Assembly: GCF_037893185.1 (NCBI RefSeq)
Contig: NZ_CP140772.1
Coordinates: forward strand, 7,618,001-7,682,000
Direction: 5' to 3'
DNA from: Chitinophaga sp. 180180018-3
GTDB lineage: Bacteria; Bacteroidota; Bacteroidia; Chitinophagales; Chitinophagaceae
DNA: 64,000 nucleotides
In this document: in pieces, positions 7,915 through 18,006 of the stretch
How positions within the stretch are numbered: the first letter of the stretch is position 1
Layout of the letters: the number at the start of each line of letters is the position of its first letter
Made by a program: the position numbers and the translations under genes
Notes under the pieces: model-generated
Seen by the model: only the letters and a program-made list of their open reading frames with translations
What the model was told of the DNA's origin: nothing
Databases searched by the model: none

Positions 7915-8709
7915 ATGACGCACTTCCTCTGCACTACCTGCGGGGTGCAATATGATGCCACCACTGAGGTGCCGGCAGGTTGTCCGATTTGTGAAGACGA
8001 CCGCCAGTACGTAAACCCTAATGGACAAAGCTGGACAACCCTGGAACAGCTGAAAAAAACGCACCGGAATATCATAGAACTGGTGGCACCAGGGCTTTAC
8101 GCCATTTACACCACACCGGAATTTGCAATCGGGCAGCGGGCTCATTTACTGGTTACCCCATCGGGGAATATCCTCTGGGATTGTGTGGCTAACCTCGACG
8201 CCTCTACGATAAACCTGATCAACCATCTCGGCGGAATAAAGGCTATCGCTATTTCGCATCCACATTATTTTTCCACCATCGTAGCATGGAGCCACGCTTT
8301 CGGCAAGGTGCCGGTGTATGTACACCAGCTGGACGCATCGTGGCTGCAACACCATGATGAAGTGATTCATTTGTGGAATGGCCAGGAGTTGCCTCTTTGG
8401 GATAGCATAAAACTCGTACTCTGTGGCGGGCATTTCCCTGGTGGAAATGTGCTGTATACCCCGGAAGGTAAAGGGATGCTGCTGGTGGGAGATGTGATCC
8501 AGGTATCATCCGACCGGAAAACAGTATCGATCATGTACAGTTATCCAAACAACATCCCATTGCCGGCCAGCGAGATTGACCAGGTACACGCTGCATTAAA
8601 ACCATTGCAGTATGATGCGATGTATGGCGCTTTTGGAAAATATATCCGCACCGGTGCGCGTGAGGCGGTAGATTTTTCTCTGGAAAGATATAAAGCGCAC
8701 ATTCGGTAA
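7915..8709 (+). CDS. MBL-fold protein with N-terminal rubredoxin-like zinc ribbon
   Basis: 264 residues. Residues 1-30 form a zinc ribbon with C6-x2-C9 and C23-x2-C26. The rest resembles a metallo-beta-lactamase fold: the first metal motif reads SHPHYFS instead of HxHxDH, the later ligands are visible as CGGHFPGG and LLVGDVIQ, and the C-terminus has a family-like YGAFGKYI. The missing Asp-His means a changed metal site. Substrate unknown. It is probably cotranscribed with comB. Confidence 0.8.
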   Translation: MTHFLCTTCGVQYDATTEVPAGCPICEDDRQYVNPNGQSWTTLEQLKKTHRNIIELVAPGLYAIYTTPEFAIGQRAHLLVTPSGNILWDCVANLDASTINLINHLGGIKAIAISHPHYFSTIVAWSHAFGKVPVYVHQLDASWLQHHDEVIHLWNGQELPLWDSIKLVLCGGHFPGGNVLYTPEGKGMLLVGDVIQVSSDRKTVSIMYSYPNNIPLPASEIDQVHAALKPLQYDAMYGAFGKYIRTGAREAVDFSLERYKAHIR

Positions 8710-8924
8710 ATGATTGATAAACAATCGTCTATGGGTGGTGGAAAATAAGTTGAAGCATCACCGCAGTTGGCCTGGCTGCAGGAACCGCGGTTAATGACTT
8801 GTTAACCGGTTTGCCGCGGGTTATTAGAAATTTTCTGCTTACTTTTGTGGATTGCCTTTTTATCAGCTTGATGTTTTTTTAACCCTTTTTTGCTGATAAG
8901 GAAAAGCAGGCAATAACGTTTAGT

Positions 8925-11900
8925 ATGTCGCTGCCCCATTTGCTAAAATATGTTTACAACAACGGCACTGATGAAGTGATCCGCAGGGGGAAGCGTATAT
9001 TTTCCACCGGGGGTGTTGAACTGATTGAGGCAGACCCGGTATTGAAAACAGCGACCTTCCGCGTAAAGAGCGACACACATGCCAATTATTACCGTGTTTC
9101 CATCAATAAGTATGGAGAAACCAGCGGTATGTCGATCCGCTGCCAGTGCCCATATAACCTCGGGGATATATGCCGGCACGAAGCTGCTGCCTTGTTCCAG
9201 CTCCAGGAAATGCTGGATAAAAACCAGTTTGAAAGTTTCGACTCTCAGTTCGACCAGCAGCATACGCTGGTGAAAATGAAGTCTATCGATATTAAAACCA
9301 TCAAGCTGCTCACCTCCGCTTCTATCCTGGCCCAGGCTGAGGAAATAGCTAAAAAGTCGCCGGCAAAAATCAACGCTGCCAAAGATGAAAAAGTGGAAGC
9401 AGTGCTTACGTTGGATGGTAAAGAGTTTCCGCTGATCATACAACGGAATGAGGAACGTTTTTTTGATACACATTGCACCTGCGATGAAACGGAGCATGCC
9501 CTTTGTGTGCATAAAGCCGCGTTGTTCCTGCAGCTGCTGCAAAAGAACGGACCATTTTATTTCGATACCCTTCGCAACTGGGACAAGGAAAAAAATAAGT
9601 TGTTATCGTTATATGGTTATTCCCTGACGGACGACCTCGATGGAAAGTTTGCCTTTTCCTATATGGATGGCAAGCCATTCCTGCGGGTGCTGGACCCCTC
9701 CATCAAAAGAGTGGATGGTGCTGCTTCCAGCCGTCAGCAGGTAACCGCTACTCCTCCGCCGGAGGAAACCCTTACCATCAGCCAGCGGCTGGCAGCGGTG
9801 TTCAATGCCAACGAAACCCTTTATCCTTATTTTAAAATAGACCTGGTAAGCGGCGAAGTGAATGAGGAGCAAACCGCTTTTGTATCACTGGCCAGCAAAC
9901 TGGATCTTTCTAAATACATCGACTTTTACCAGTACAAAGAGAAAGACCGGGAACTGATTGCACCTGTACGCAAACTGCAGGGGAATGAAGTGAGCAAGTT
10001 CCTGAGTAAGAACTCGCCTTTTGCCGGTATCTGGGAGAATATTACGCATGAAAATGCGGAAGAACTGCCTACCGAAACGAAAGAGCTGATGCTGGAATAC
10101 CTGCATCCAAAGCTGGCAAAACTATTCCCGCAACTGGCCGAACACGGGCTGGTATTTGAACTGCCCGACCGGCAGGCCTTCAAGACTAAGAACTTACAGC
10201 TGCTGCGGATTGGTGCAGAACGACTGAAACTGATCATCAAAACACATACTGGTGATACACATGTGGAGATCAGCTGTTTTGTTTCCATCGAAGGAGAGGA
10301 AGTGAATGTAGCGAACAACCAGTGGGGCAGCCCCCTGCTGTTCCTTTACAAACAGGTGATCTATCTGTTTGAAAGTCCGCAGGATGCCCTGCATGTGGAG
10401 CTCTTCCGGCAAAATGGTCAACTCCGCATTCCAAATAACGAATGGCCGGTATACCTGAAAGATTACCTGCTGCCGCTAAGCCGTCAGTATGATATTCAGT
10501 TCGATAAAGGCCTGCTTGCAGAAGTAAAGGATACGTTACCCGAGCCGAGGGTGTTCCTCAAAGAGCTGGGCGAAACATTTATCATTCAGCCGGGATTTGC
10601 CTACAGAGGCCAGGAAGTGGAATGGAACGATGAGAGCAGGATTACGGTGCAGGAAGGCAACAAGGTAATGATCATCCATCGGAACAAAGAGGAAGAAGAG
10701 GCGTTTGTAAATAAGTTACGTACCCTGCATACGAATTTCGCGCAGCATGATAACCACAACTATTTTTATCTGCGTGCGAAGGATGCACTGAAGAATAACT
10801 GGTTTTTCCTGTTCTTTGATGCCCTGAAGGAAATGAATGTGAGGGTATTCGGTTTCGATTCCCTGCGGAATTTCAAATTCAGTTCGCATAAACCAGTCAC
10901 TAATCTGCAAATCAGTTCCGGCATCGACTGGTTTGATGCGCAGATTGAAGTATTGTACGGCGATCAGAAAGTAAGTATCAAGGATATCAAGAGTGCGCTG
11001 GCCAACAAGCAAAACTACGTACAGCTGGCCGATGGCTCGCTGGGCCTGTTGCCGGAAGAATGGCTGCGCAAGTATTCGCTCCTGTTCAAGGTAGGAGAAG
11101 AAAAAGACAAAGGGCTGAAGCTCAGCAAATACAACTTCAGCGTTATCGATGAATTATATGAGTTCATTGACGACGAAGCCGTTGTGCTGGAGCTGGAGCA
11201 AAAACGCCGCAAGTTGCTGCAGTTCGATGAAATCCGCAATATTGCCCTCCCGAATAACCTGCAAGCCACTCTGCGCCCTTACCAGGAAAGCGGTTTCCAG
11301 TGGCTCAACTACCTCGATGATATTAAGTGGGGCGGTATCCTGGCAGATGATATGGGTTTGGGTAAAACCATTCAGGCCCTGACCTTCCTGCAGTATTATA
11401 AAAATAAAAATGCAGATAGGACCCTGGCATTGATCGTTTGTCCGACTACACTGATCTATAACTGGGAGAACGAAATAAAGAAATTCACACCCGATATCCG
11501 GCATCATATCCATCATGGCCCTGCCAGGCTCAAGGCCTCAGAAGAGCTGATGAAATACGATGCTATTATCACTACGTATGGTACCCTGCGCAGCGATATA
11601 CAGCTGTTGATGAAACTGGATTTCGACTACGTGATCCTGGATGAATCCCAGGCGATCAAGAATCCGCAGTCGAAGGTGACCAAGGCTGCGCAGCTGCTGC
11701 AAACAAAGAACAGGCTGGCGCTGAGTGGTACGCCGATGCAGAATAACACGTTCGACATCTACGCACAGATGAACTTCCTGAACCCGGGAATGCTGGGCAG
11801 TGTCGACTTTTTCCGCAACGAGTTTGCCACGCCTATCGATAAATTCCAGGACGAGGAAAGGAAGGAGCATTTACGTAAGCTGATCTATCCGTTTATCCTG

Positions 11901-12662
11901 CGCCGTACCAAGGAACAGGTGGCGAAAGATCTGCCGGAAAAAATAGAAACCGTCATTTTCTGTGAAATGGATGCAGAGCAGCGGCATATCTATGATGCTT
12001 ACCGTAATACCTATCGTTCAAAAATATTGGGCGTGATCGAAGATCAGGGTATGGAACGGTCGCAGCTAACCATCCTGCAGGGATTGATGAAACTCCGCCA
12101 GATCTGCGACTCCCCTGCTATCCTGAATGATACGGAGCAGTACCCGAACCACTCCGTGAAACTGCATGAGCTGACCCGTGAGATCACTGAGAATATCGGC
12201 AACCACAAGGTGCTGATTTTCTCTCAGTTCCTGGGTATGCTGGGCCTTATCCGCGACCGGATGCAGCATCTGAAGATTCCTTACGAATACTTCGATGGAA
12301 GCACTTCTACCGTTGAGCGTGAGAAGGCGATACAGAACTTCCAGAATAATGATGAATGCCGCGTATTCCTTATCTCCCTGAAAGCGGGCGGTGTGGGTCT
12401 GAACCTGACGGCGGCCGATTATGTATATATCGTTGATCCCTGGTGGAACCCGGCGGTAGAACAACAGGCCATCGACCGGACCCATCGTATTGGTCAGACG
12501 AAGAATATTTTCGCCTACCGGATGATTTGTAAGGATACGGTGGAGGAGAAAATATTGCAATTACAGGAAAGGAAGAAATCGCTCGTGAAGGAGATTATTT
12601 CCGACGATAGCGGATTTGTGAAGAAGCTGACGAAAGAAGATGTGTTGTATTTGTTTAGTTAG
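8925..12662 (+). CDS. Large SWIM zinc-finger SNF2 family helicase
   Basis: 1245 residues. A SWIM finger near 73-85 (CQC...CRH) is followed by a second Cys/His cluster at about 184-200 (CTC...CVH). A long middle region of Bacteroidota SNF2-associated type leads to the ATPase core: Walker A DDMGLGKT near 808, DEXX box ILDESQ near 905, and the helicase C lobe with SLKAGGVGLNL, DPWWNPAVEQQA and DRTHRIGQ at about 1150-1190. It is a DNA-dependent ATPase of the HepA/RapA-like group; the target is unknown. It stands alone, with a strong terminator downstream. Confidence 0.93.
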   Translation: MSLPHLLKYVYNNGTDEVIRRGKRIFSTGGVELIEADPVLKTATFRVKSDTHANYYRVSINKYGETSGMSIRCQCPYNLGDICRHEAAALFQLQEMLDKNQFESFDSQFDQQHTLVKMKSIDIKTIKLLTSASILAQAEEIAKKSPAKINAAKDEKVEAVLTLDGKEFPLIIQRNEERFFDTHCTCDETEHALCVHKAALFLQLLQKNGPFYFDTLRNWDKEKNKLLSLYGYSLTDDLDGKFAFSYMDGKPFLRVLDPSIKRVDGAASSRQQVTATPPPEETLTISQRLAAVFNANETLYPYFKIDLVSGEVNEEQTAFVSLASKLDLSKYIDFYQYKEKDRELIAPVRKLQGNEVSKFLSKNSPFAGIWENITHENAEELPTETKELMLEYLHPKLAKLFPQLAEHGLVFELPDRQAFKTKNLQLLRIGAERLKLIIKTHTGDTHVEISCFVSIEGEEVNVANNQWGSPLLFLYKQVIYLFESPQDALHVELFRQNGQLRIPNNEWPVYLKDYLLPLSRQYDIQFDKGLLAEVKDTLPEPRVFLKELGETFIIQPGFAYRGQEVEWNDESRITVQEGNKVMIIHRNKEEEEAFVNKLRTLHTNFAQHDNHNYFYLRAKDALKNNWFFLFFDALKEMNVRVFGFDSLRNFKFSSHKPVTNLQISSGIDWFDAQIEVLYGDQKVSIKDIKSALANKQNYVQLADGSLGLLPEEWLRKYSLLFKVGEEKDKGLKLSKYNFSVIDELYEFIDDEAVVLELEQKRRKLLQFDEIRNIALPNNLQATLRPYQESGFQWLNYLDDIKWGGILADDMGLGKTIQALTFLQYYKNKNADRTLALIVCPTTLIYNWENEIKKFTPDIRHHIHHGPARLKASEELMKYDAIITTYGTLRSDIQLLMKLDFDYVILDESQAIKNPQSKVTKAAQLLQTKNRLALSGTPMQNNTFDIYAQMNFLNPGMLGSVDFFRNEFATPIDKFQDEERKEHLRKLIYPFILRRTKEQVAKDLPEKIETVIFCEMDAEQRHIYDAYRNTYRSKILGVIEDQGMERSQLTILQGLMKLRQICDSPAILNDTEQYPNHSVKLHELTREITENIGNHKVLIFSQFLGMLGLIRDRMQHLKIPYEYFDGSTSTVEREKAIQNFQNNDECRVFLISLKAGGVGLNLTAADYVYIVDPWWNPAVEQQAIDRTHRIGQTKNIFAYRMICKDTVEEKILQLQERKKSLVKEIISDDSGFVKKLTKEDVLYLFS

Positions 12663-12682
12663 CCTTTAGCTTTTATTGAGCG

Positions 12683-12732
12683 AAGCCCTGCCGGAGTTTA
12701 TCGAATAAATTCAGGCAGGGTTTCTTGTTTTT
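12683..12732 (+). terminator. Intrinsic terminator after the SNF2 gene
   Basis: A long imperfect stem pairs AGCCCTGCC..TTTAT with ATAAA..GGCAGGGTT around a CGA loop, followed by a T-rich tail (TTTCTTGTTTTT). It lies 21 bases after the stop codon. Confidence 0.85.
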
Positions 12733-12938
12733 AGACATCGCCTTAATCCGGATGCTTTTCACCTTTTGAAACCACCCTACCATTTTTGCATGGTCAGAGC
12801 AGACTGTCCCGTTTTAACATCTCCCGAAAAAATAATTTAAGTTATTTATTTACAATTGGTTATGTGTTGTTTTCCCCTGGATCTCTTATACTGGCACTCC
12901 GCTGGCTCTGCTGTCTTTGTATCAAACAACAAATCCGT

Positions 12939-13277
12939 ATGTTACCAGACTCGAAAATCTCCCAGTTAATCAGTTTGCAGATTCCGGGATTCACATTTAC
13001 CGGAGAACAGCTTCCTAAAAATCCGATCAGTAAAGTGATACACACTTTTGCGGATTATACCGGCCGGATGATCCGGAACGAACAATTACAGGAAGTGAAA
13101 CGTTGTTTTACTGTGGCCGGAGTACTGTATCATAATGGAAGCAGTGTATTGCGTAATGCCATTGAAAGTGCTTTCCTGTATACGTTGTCTCCCCTGCTTT
13201 GTGGCAAGCATAAGGAATTACTACCGTTATCCCTGAGAAATATCAGAATACAACATTTACAAACTATAGCGCTTTAA
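12939..13277 (+). CDS. Small unknown protein at the head of the kdp locus
   Basis: 112 residues from the ATG at 12939. The frame stays open to 12786, but that extension does not look like conserved coding sequence. Mostly helical with no signal peptide; recurring elements are a FADYTGRMI helix, YHNGSSVLRNAIESAFLY and LPLSLRNI. The pattern resembles small DUF7674-type proteins, which I cannot confirm. It is separated by only ten bases from the micro-ORFs that precede kdpA, so it may be cotranscribed with kdp. Confidence 0.6.
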   Translation: MLPDSKISQLISLQIPGFTFTGEQLPKNPISKVIHTFADYTGRMIRNEQLQEVKRCFTVAGVLYHNGSSVLRNAIESAFLYTLSPLLCGKHKELLPLSLRNIRIQHLQTIAL

Positions 13278-13287
13278 ATTTTCTTTT

Positions 13288-13371
13288 ATGATGACAATTT
13301 TGATGGTACTTGCCGGCCTTGCCTGCTTTGCTTTATTCTTCAAATCCGTAGACTATTTCGAAAAGATCTGA
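13288..13371 (+). CDS. 27-residue membrane micropeptide of the kdp operon
   Basis: MMTILMVLAGLACFALFFK followed by SVDYFEKI: one hydrophobic helix with an aromatic, charged tail. It resembles a KdpF-like peptide but differs from the second micro-ORF. The alternative start is the second ATG at 13291. It lies between the small unknown gene and kdpF, in order with the operon. Coding is supported by position and by the clean single-helix composition only. Confidence 0.6.
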   Translation: MMTILMVLAGLACFALFFKSVDYFEKI

Positions 13372-13388
13372 CACTAAATTTAACTCAT

Positions 13389-13469
13389 ATGATGAACGCA
13401 TTATTTATTCTATCTCTTTTCGTTTTCGGCTACATGATATATGTACTGTTAAAACCTGAGAAGTTCTGA
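13389..13469 (+). CDS. kdpF: KdpF, small subunit of the K+-transporting ATPase
   Basis: 26 residues, MMNALFILSLFVFGYMIYVL then LKPEKF. The single membrane helix followed by YxxYxLLxPExF is the KdpF pattern, and the gene lies just ahead of kdpA. KdpF stabilises the KdpABC complex in the inner membrane. The start may be either of the two adjacent ATGs. Confidence 0.8.
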   Translation: MMNALFILSLFVFGYMIYVLLKPEKF

Positions 13470-13508
13470 ACAGGCCTATACGCTAAGCTTATTTAACTGA
13501 CTATAAAA

Positions 13509-15221
13509 ATGACAACAGAAATTCTCGGCGTCATTGCCACCTACGGTATCACGCTGTTACTTGCCTGGCCCCTTGCGAGGTACATTGTAAAAGTATTCAG
13601 GGGCGACCGGACCTGGTCCGATTTTATGTCGCCCGTAGAGCGTCTCTTCTTTAAAATTTCAGGCATTGATCCTAAAGAGGAAATGGACTGGAAACAGCAC
13701 ATGAAAGCGCTGCTCACTATTAACCTGGTTTGGTTCGTTTATGCATTCTTTGTCCTGATGTTCCAGGATAAGTTGCCATTGAACCCTGATGGAAATCCAG
13801 GGCAATCAGCAGATCTGGCGTTTAACACCGCCATCAGTTTCGTTGTAAACTGTAACCTGCAGCATTATGCCGGAGAAACAGGCGTAACGTATTTTACACA
13901 GTTATTTGTACTGGCTTTCCTGCAATTTGTAAGCGCTGCCACAGGTATTGCCGCGTTGATCGTTGTGTTCAAAGCGATGAAGGAAAAAACCACTACGAAG
14001 CTGGGTAACTTCTGGGATATTTTCCTGAAAACCATTACCCGTATTTTATTACCACTGAGCGTGGTGATAGGGTTGATTTTTATATTCAATGGTATGCCCG
14101 CCAGCTACGCCGGTAAGGATACTGTTATTACCATGCAGGGTGATACCGTGAATGTTTCCCGTGGCCCTGCAGCCGGCTTTGTGGCTATCAAGCACCTGGG
14201 AACCAATGGAGGAGGCTTCTTTGGGGCCAACTCTGCACATCCGTTGGAAAACCCCAACTATGTTACCTGGATGACAGAAATGGTAGCACAGGTAGTTATT
14301 CCGATTGCGATGGTATTTGCGCTGGGTATGTTTATACAGAAGCGGAAATTTGCCAACGTCATATTCGGGATCATGACCATAGGTATGTTATGTTTATTGA
14401 TCCCTTCTATACAACAGGAAGTAGCGGGGAACCCGCGCATTGCCCAAATGGGTATACAACAGGCTACCGGGGCCATGGAAGGTAAGGAAGTGCGTTTCGG
14501 CGCAGCCGCTACAGGTTACTGGAGTACAGTGACTACTATTATATCCACCGGGTCGATATGTGGCTGGCACGATAGTACCATGCCGCTCACCGGTATGATG
14601 CAGCTACTGGGTATGATGCTGAACTGCTTCTACGGTGGTTGCGGGGTAGGTATCCTTAACTATTACATCTTCATTATCATCGCTGTATTTATATCGGGGC
14701 TCATGGTCGGCCGCACGCCTGAATTCATGGGGCATAAGCTGGAAGCCCGGGAAGTGAAGATAGCGGCGCTGATTACGCTGTTGTCGCCTTTCCTGATCCT
14801 GGCCGGTACAGCCTTGTCGTCCTGGGTAGTGGCCCATCACCCGGATATGGACTGGGCTATGAAGCCTTCTGCATGGCTGAACAACCCGAGTTATCATGGG
14901 TTCTCTGAGATGCTGTATGAGTATACCTCTTCCAATGCGAACAACGGATCTGGTTTCGAAGGACTGGGAGATGGTAATATTTTCTGGAATGTGACCACCG
15001 GTTTCGTACTGATACTGGGCAGGTTCCTGCCGATCATCGGGTCAGTGGCTATTGCCGGACTGATGGCATCCAAGAAATATATACCTGAATCTGCCGGTAC
15101 GCTGAGAACAGATTCACTGACATTCGGTGCTATGACCTTTGCAGTGATCATTATACTTACTGCGTTGTCTTATTTCCCTGCATTGGCGCTGGGCCCCATC
15201 GCAGAGTATTTTTCCCTGTAA
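13509..15221 (+). CDS. kdpA: Potassium-transporting ATPase subunit KdpA
   Basis: 570 residues (557 in E. coli), about ten membrane helices. It is the K+-selective channel-like subunit of the Kdp pump. Pore-loop motifs are visible: VNCNLQHYAGE, GTNGGGFFGANSAHP, GCGVGILNYY and GSGFEGLGDGN. It is followed 20 bases later by kdpB, in the canonical order A-B-C. Such operons are usually induced by K+ limitation. Confidence 0.98.
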   Translation: MTTEILGVIATYGITLLLAWPLARYIVKVFRGDRTWSDFMSPVERLFFKISGIDPKEEMDWKQHMKALLTINLVWFVYAFFVLMFQDKLPLNPDGNPGQSADLAFNTAISFVVNCNLQHYAGETGVTYFTQLFVLAFLQFVSAATGIAALIVVFKAMKEKTTTKLGNFWDIFLKTITRILLPLSVVIGLIFIFNGMPASYAGKDTVITMQGDTVNVSRGPAAGFVAIKHLGTNGGGFFGANSAHPLENPNYVTWMTEMVAQVVIPIAMVFALGMFIQKRKFANVIFGIMTIGMLCLLIPSIQQEVAGNPRIAQMGIQQATGAMEGKEVRFGAAATGYWSTVTTIISTGSICGWHDSTMPLTGMMQLLGMMLNCFYGGCGVGILNYYIFIIIAVFISGLMVGRTPEFMGHKLEAREVKIAALITLLSPFLILAGTALSSWVVAHHPDMDWAMKPSAWLNNPSYHGFSEMLYEYTSSNANNGSGFEGLGDGNIFWNVTTGFVLILGRFLPIIGSVAIAGLMASKKYIPESAGTLRTDSLTFGAMTFAVIIILTALSYFPALALGPIAEYFSL

Positions 15222-15241
15222 ATTTTTAATGACTGACTACC

Positions 15242-17287
15242 ATGAAGCATGATAATAAATTGTTTCCGAGAGACCTGGTGATGGAAAGCCTGAAACAGTC
15301 GTTCGTGAAACTGAATCCGAAACTGATGATCAAAAACCCGGTGATGTTCACCGTGGAAATAGGCACCGCCGTAATGTTGCTGGTAGCGTTATATGCGCTG
15401 TTCACCGGCAACAGGGATCAGGGCAGTGCAACATATAATATAGCCGTATTCGTTATACTTTTCCTCACTGTGCTGTTTGCCAACTTCGCAGAAGCGATCG
15501 CGGAGGCACGTGGTAAAGCGCAGGCGGAGAGTCTTCGTAAAACGAGAGAAGAAACTCCTGCCAAGAAAATAGAACTGATCGGAGAGATCTTCACCAACGA
15601 AATCAAGATCGTATCCTCTTCTTCCCTTCGTAAGGGCGATATCTTCGTCTGCGACCCGGGCGATATTATCCCGGCCGATGGAGAAATTGTAGAAGGCCTG
15701 GCGAGCATCGACGAATCAGCCATCACCGGTGAAAGTGCGCCGGTAATCAGAGAGGCTGGCGGCGATAAATCCAGCGTGGTGGGCGGAACCAAGGTTTTAT
15801 CCGATCATATCAAAGTAAAAGTGACCACTGAACCGGGAGAATCTTTCCTGGATAAAATGATCGCCCTCGTAGAAGGCGCCAGCCGGCAGAAAACACCGAA
15901 TGAAATTGCGCTGACGATCCTGTTAGCCAGCTTTACGATCGTGTTCATTATTGTGTGTGTGACGCTGAAACCTTTTGCGGACTATGCACAGACACCAATT
16001 ACGATTGCGGCCTTCATTTCCCTGTTTGTATGCCTCATCCCTACTACCATTGGCGGGCTGTTATCAGCCATCGGGATCGCGGGTATGGACCGTGCACTGC
16101 GTGCCAACGTGATCACCAAATCAGGTAAGGCCGTGGAAACAGCAGGCGACATCGACGTACTGTTACTGGATAAAACCGGTACCATTACCATCGGTAACCG
16201 TAAGGCCACTAACTTTTATGCCACCAACGGCATTTCCCAGGAAGAGTTCATCCGCCTTTGCGCACTCAGCTCTTTATCCGACGAAACACCGGAAGGTAAA
16301 TCCATTGTGGAGCTGGCCGGAAAAGAGGTGGTGAACAAACTGTCTGTAAGTGGTGCGAGCCTGGTGAAATTTACCGCCGAAACACGCAGCAGTGGAATCG
16401 ACCTGCCGGATGGTAACCGCATTCGCAAAGGGGCTTATGATGCCATCAGAAGACTGACAGAGAAAGAAGGATTCAACTTCCCGGATGAAACAAAAGCCAG
16501 AGTAGAATCTATTTCCAAAGATGGTGGAACTCCCCTTGTAGTGGCGCTTAACAGTAAAGTACAGGGCGTAATAGAATTACAGGATATCATCAAACCCGGT
16601 ATCAGCGAGCGTTTCGACCGTCTGCGCAGAATGGGAGTTAAAACAGTGATGGTAACAGGTGATAACCCGCTTACTGCCAAATACATTGCCACCAAAGCAG
16701 GTGTGGATGATTTTATCGCCGAAGCAAAACCGGAAGATAAAATGAGCTATATCCGTAAAGAGCAGAACGAGGGCCGCCTTGTAGCGATGATGGGCGATGG
16801 TACCAACGATGCACCGGCGCTGGCACAGGCCGATGTTGGAGTAGCGATGAACAGTGGTACCCAGGCTGCAAAAGAAGCCGGTAACATGGTGGACCTGGAT
16901 AACGATCCTACTAAGCTGATTGAAATCGTGGAAATCGGAAAACAATTGCTGATGACCCGTGGTACCCTCACTACGTTTTCCATTGCCAACGACGTAGCCA
17001 AATACTTTGCTATCGTACCTGCCTTGTTCGTGGCCTCTATCCCGGCGTTGCAGGGAATCAATATCATGAAACTGCATAGCCCGGAATCGGCTATCCTGAG
17101 CGCGGTGATCTTCAACGCCATCATCATTCCGATGTTGATACCGCTGGCATTGCGCGGGGTGGCTTACAAACCGATCGGCGCCAGCGCACTGCTTCGCCGG
17201 AACCTGCTGATATATGGCGTAGGTGGTATTATAGCGCCTTTCATCGGTATCAAGATCATTGATATGCTGATAGCATTGTTCATGTAA
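15242..17287 (+). CDS. kdpB: Potassium-transporting ATPase ATP-binding subunit KdpB
   Basis: 681 residues, P-type ATPase catalytic subunit. The phosphorylation site DKTGTIT lies near residue 309, the actuator loop contains TGESAPV (the Ser corresponds to the inhibitory phosphorylation site of E. coli KdpB), and the hinge reads [21 protein letters not shown]. Seven helices are expected. It couples ATP hydrolysis to K+ import through KdpA. It lies between kdpA and kdpC with short gaps. Confidence 0.98.
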   Translation: MKHDNKLFPRDLVMESLKQSFVKLNPKLMIKNPVMFTVEIGTAVMLLVALYALFTGNRDQGSATYNIAVFVILFLTVLFANFAEAIAEARGKAQAESLRKTREETPAKKIELIGEIFTNEIKIVSSSSLRKGDIFVCDPGDIIPADGEIVEGLASIDESAITGESAPVIREAGGDKSSVVGGTKVLSDHIKVKVTTEPGESFLDKMIALVEGASRQKTPNEIALTILLASFTIVFIIVCVTLKPFADYAQTPITIAAFISLFVCLIPTTIGGLLSAIGIAGMDRALRANVITKSGKAVETAGDIDVLLLDKTGTITIGNRKATNFYATNGISQEEFIRLCALSSLSDETPEGKSIVELAGKEVVNKLSVSGASLVKFTAETRSSGIDLPDGNRIRKGAYDAIRRLTEKEGFNFPDETKARVESISKDGGTPLVVALNSKVQGVIELQDIIKPGISERFDRLRRMGVKTVMVTGDNPLTAKYIATKAGVDDFIAEAKPEDKMSYIRKEQNEGRLVAMMGDGTNDAPALAQADVGVAMNSGTQAAKEAGNMVDLDNDPTKLIEIVEIGKQLLMTRGTLTTFSIANDVAKYFAIVPALFVASIPALQGINIMKLHSPESAILSAVIFNAIIIPMLIPLALRGVAYKPIGASALLRRNLLIYGVGGIIAPFIGIKIIDMLIALFM

Positions 17288-17320
17288 TTCTTCTAAACAG
17301 ATTTTTAAAATTATAGAGAG

Positions 17321-17884
17321 ATGAAAAAATATCTTTGGCCTTCCGTAAAACTCACCCTGCTGCTGATTGTACTGCTGGGCGGTTTATATCCCCTGTTCCT
17401 GGCGGGTATCGCCAAAATGGCTCCGGGTAAGGGCGACGGCATCAAAGTGATGCATAACGGAAGAGTAGTAGGATATGAAAATATTGCCCAGAAATTTACT
17501 GACGATAAATACTTCCAGCCCCGCCCTTCCACTGTAGATTATAATGCAGCCGGTTCCGGCGGATCCAACAAATCGGCCGGTAACCCCGAGTACCTGAAAT
17601 CTGTGGAACAGCGCATCGATACCTTCCTCGTGCATAACCCGGATGTAAAAAAAGCCGATATACCAGCGGAGCTGGTTACGGCTTCCGCCAGCGGTCTTGA
17701 CCCGGATCTGACCCCTGCTGCAGCATATGTGCAGGTGCCAAGAGTGGCCAAAGCCAGAGGAATAGCTGCTGATAAACTGAAACAGCTGATTGATGCCAAT
17801 ACCCAAAAACCAGTGCTCGGTATTTTGGGCGTAGCAAAGGTTAATGTGTTAAAATTGAACATAGCGCTGGACGATCAGAAGTAA
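17321..17884 (+). CDS. kdpC: Potassium-transporting ATPase subunit KdpC
   Basis: 187 residues. One N-terminal membrane helix (about 8-28) precedes a soluble domain with the family features FTDDKYFQPRPS, AAGSGGSNKS, LVTASASGLDPDLTP and a C-terminal VNVLKLNIAL. KdpC raises the ATP affinity of KdpB. A 122-base gap with a hairpin separates it from the porin gene. Confidence 0.97.
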   Translation: MKKYLWPSVKLTLLLIVLLGGLYPLFLAGIAKMAPGKGDGIKVMHNGRVVGYENIAQKFTDDKYFQPRPSTVDYNAAGSGGSNKSAGNPEYLKSVEQRIDTFLVHNPDVKKADIPAELVTASASGLDPDLTPAAAYVQVPRVAKARGIAADKLKQLIDANTQKPVLGILGVAKVNVLKLNIALDDQK

Positions 17885-17939
17885 GAAGGCGCTGTCCGTT
17901 TATTCCTTTAACCTGTGAACATCCTATGAGAACGCTCTC

Positions 17940-17970
17940 CACTGGTGGTCTGTACACCGGATCACCAGTG
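17940..17970. other. Hairpin between kdpC and the porin gene
   Basis: CACTGGTG (17940-17947) and CACCAGTG (17963-17970) form a perfect 8-bp stem with a 15-base loop and no T-run. It may alter expression or mRNA stability between kdpABC and the downstream genes. Confidence 0.35.
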
Positions 17971-18006
17971 ATTATCACATTGAGCCTATATTAAAGTCAA
18001 CTTAAC

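Noticed and set aside
12723..12938. c-di-AMP or other riboswitch before the kdp locus
   Set aside because: No recognisable aptamer structure could be drawn from the sequence.
17940..17970. Hairpin after kdpC as an intrinsic terminator
   Set aside because: No T-run follows on either strand, and downstream porin and kdpD belong functionally to the locus.
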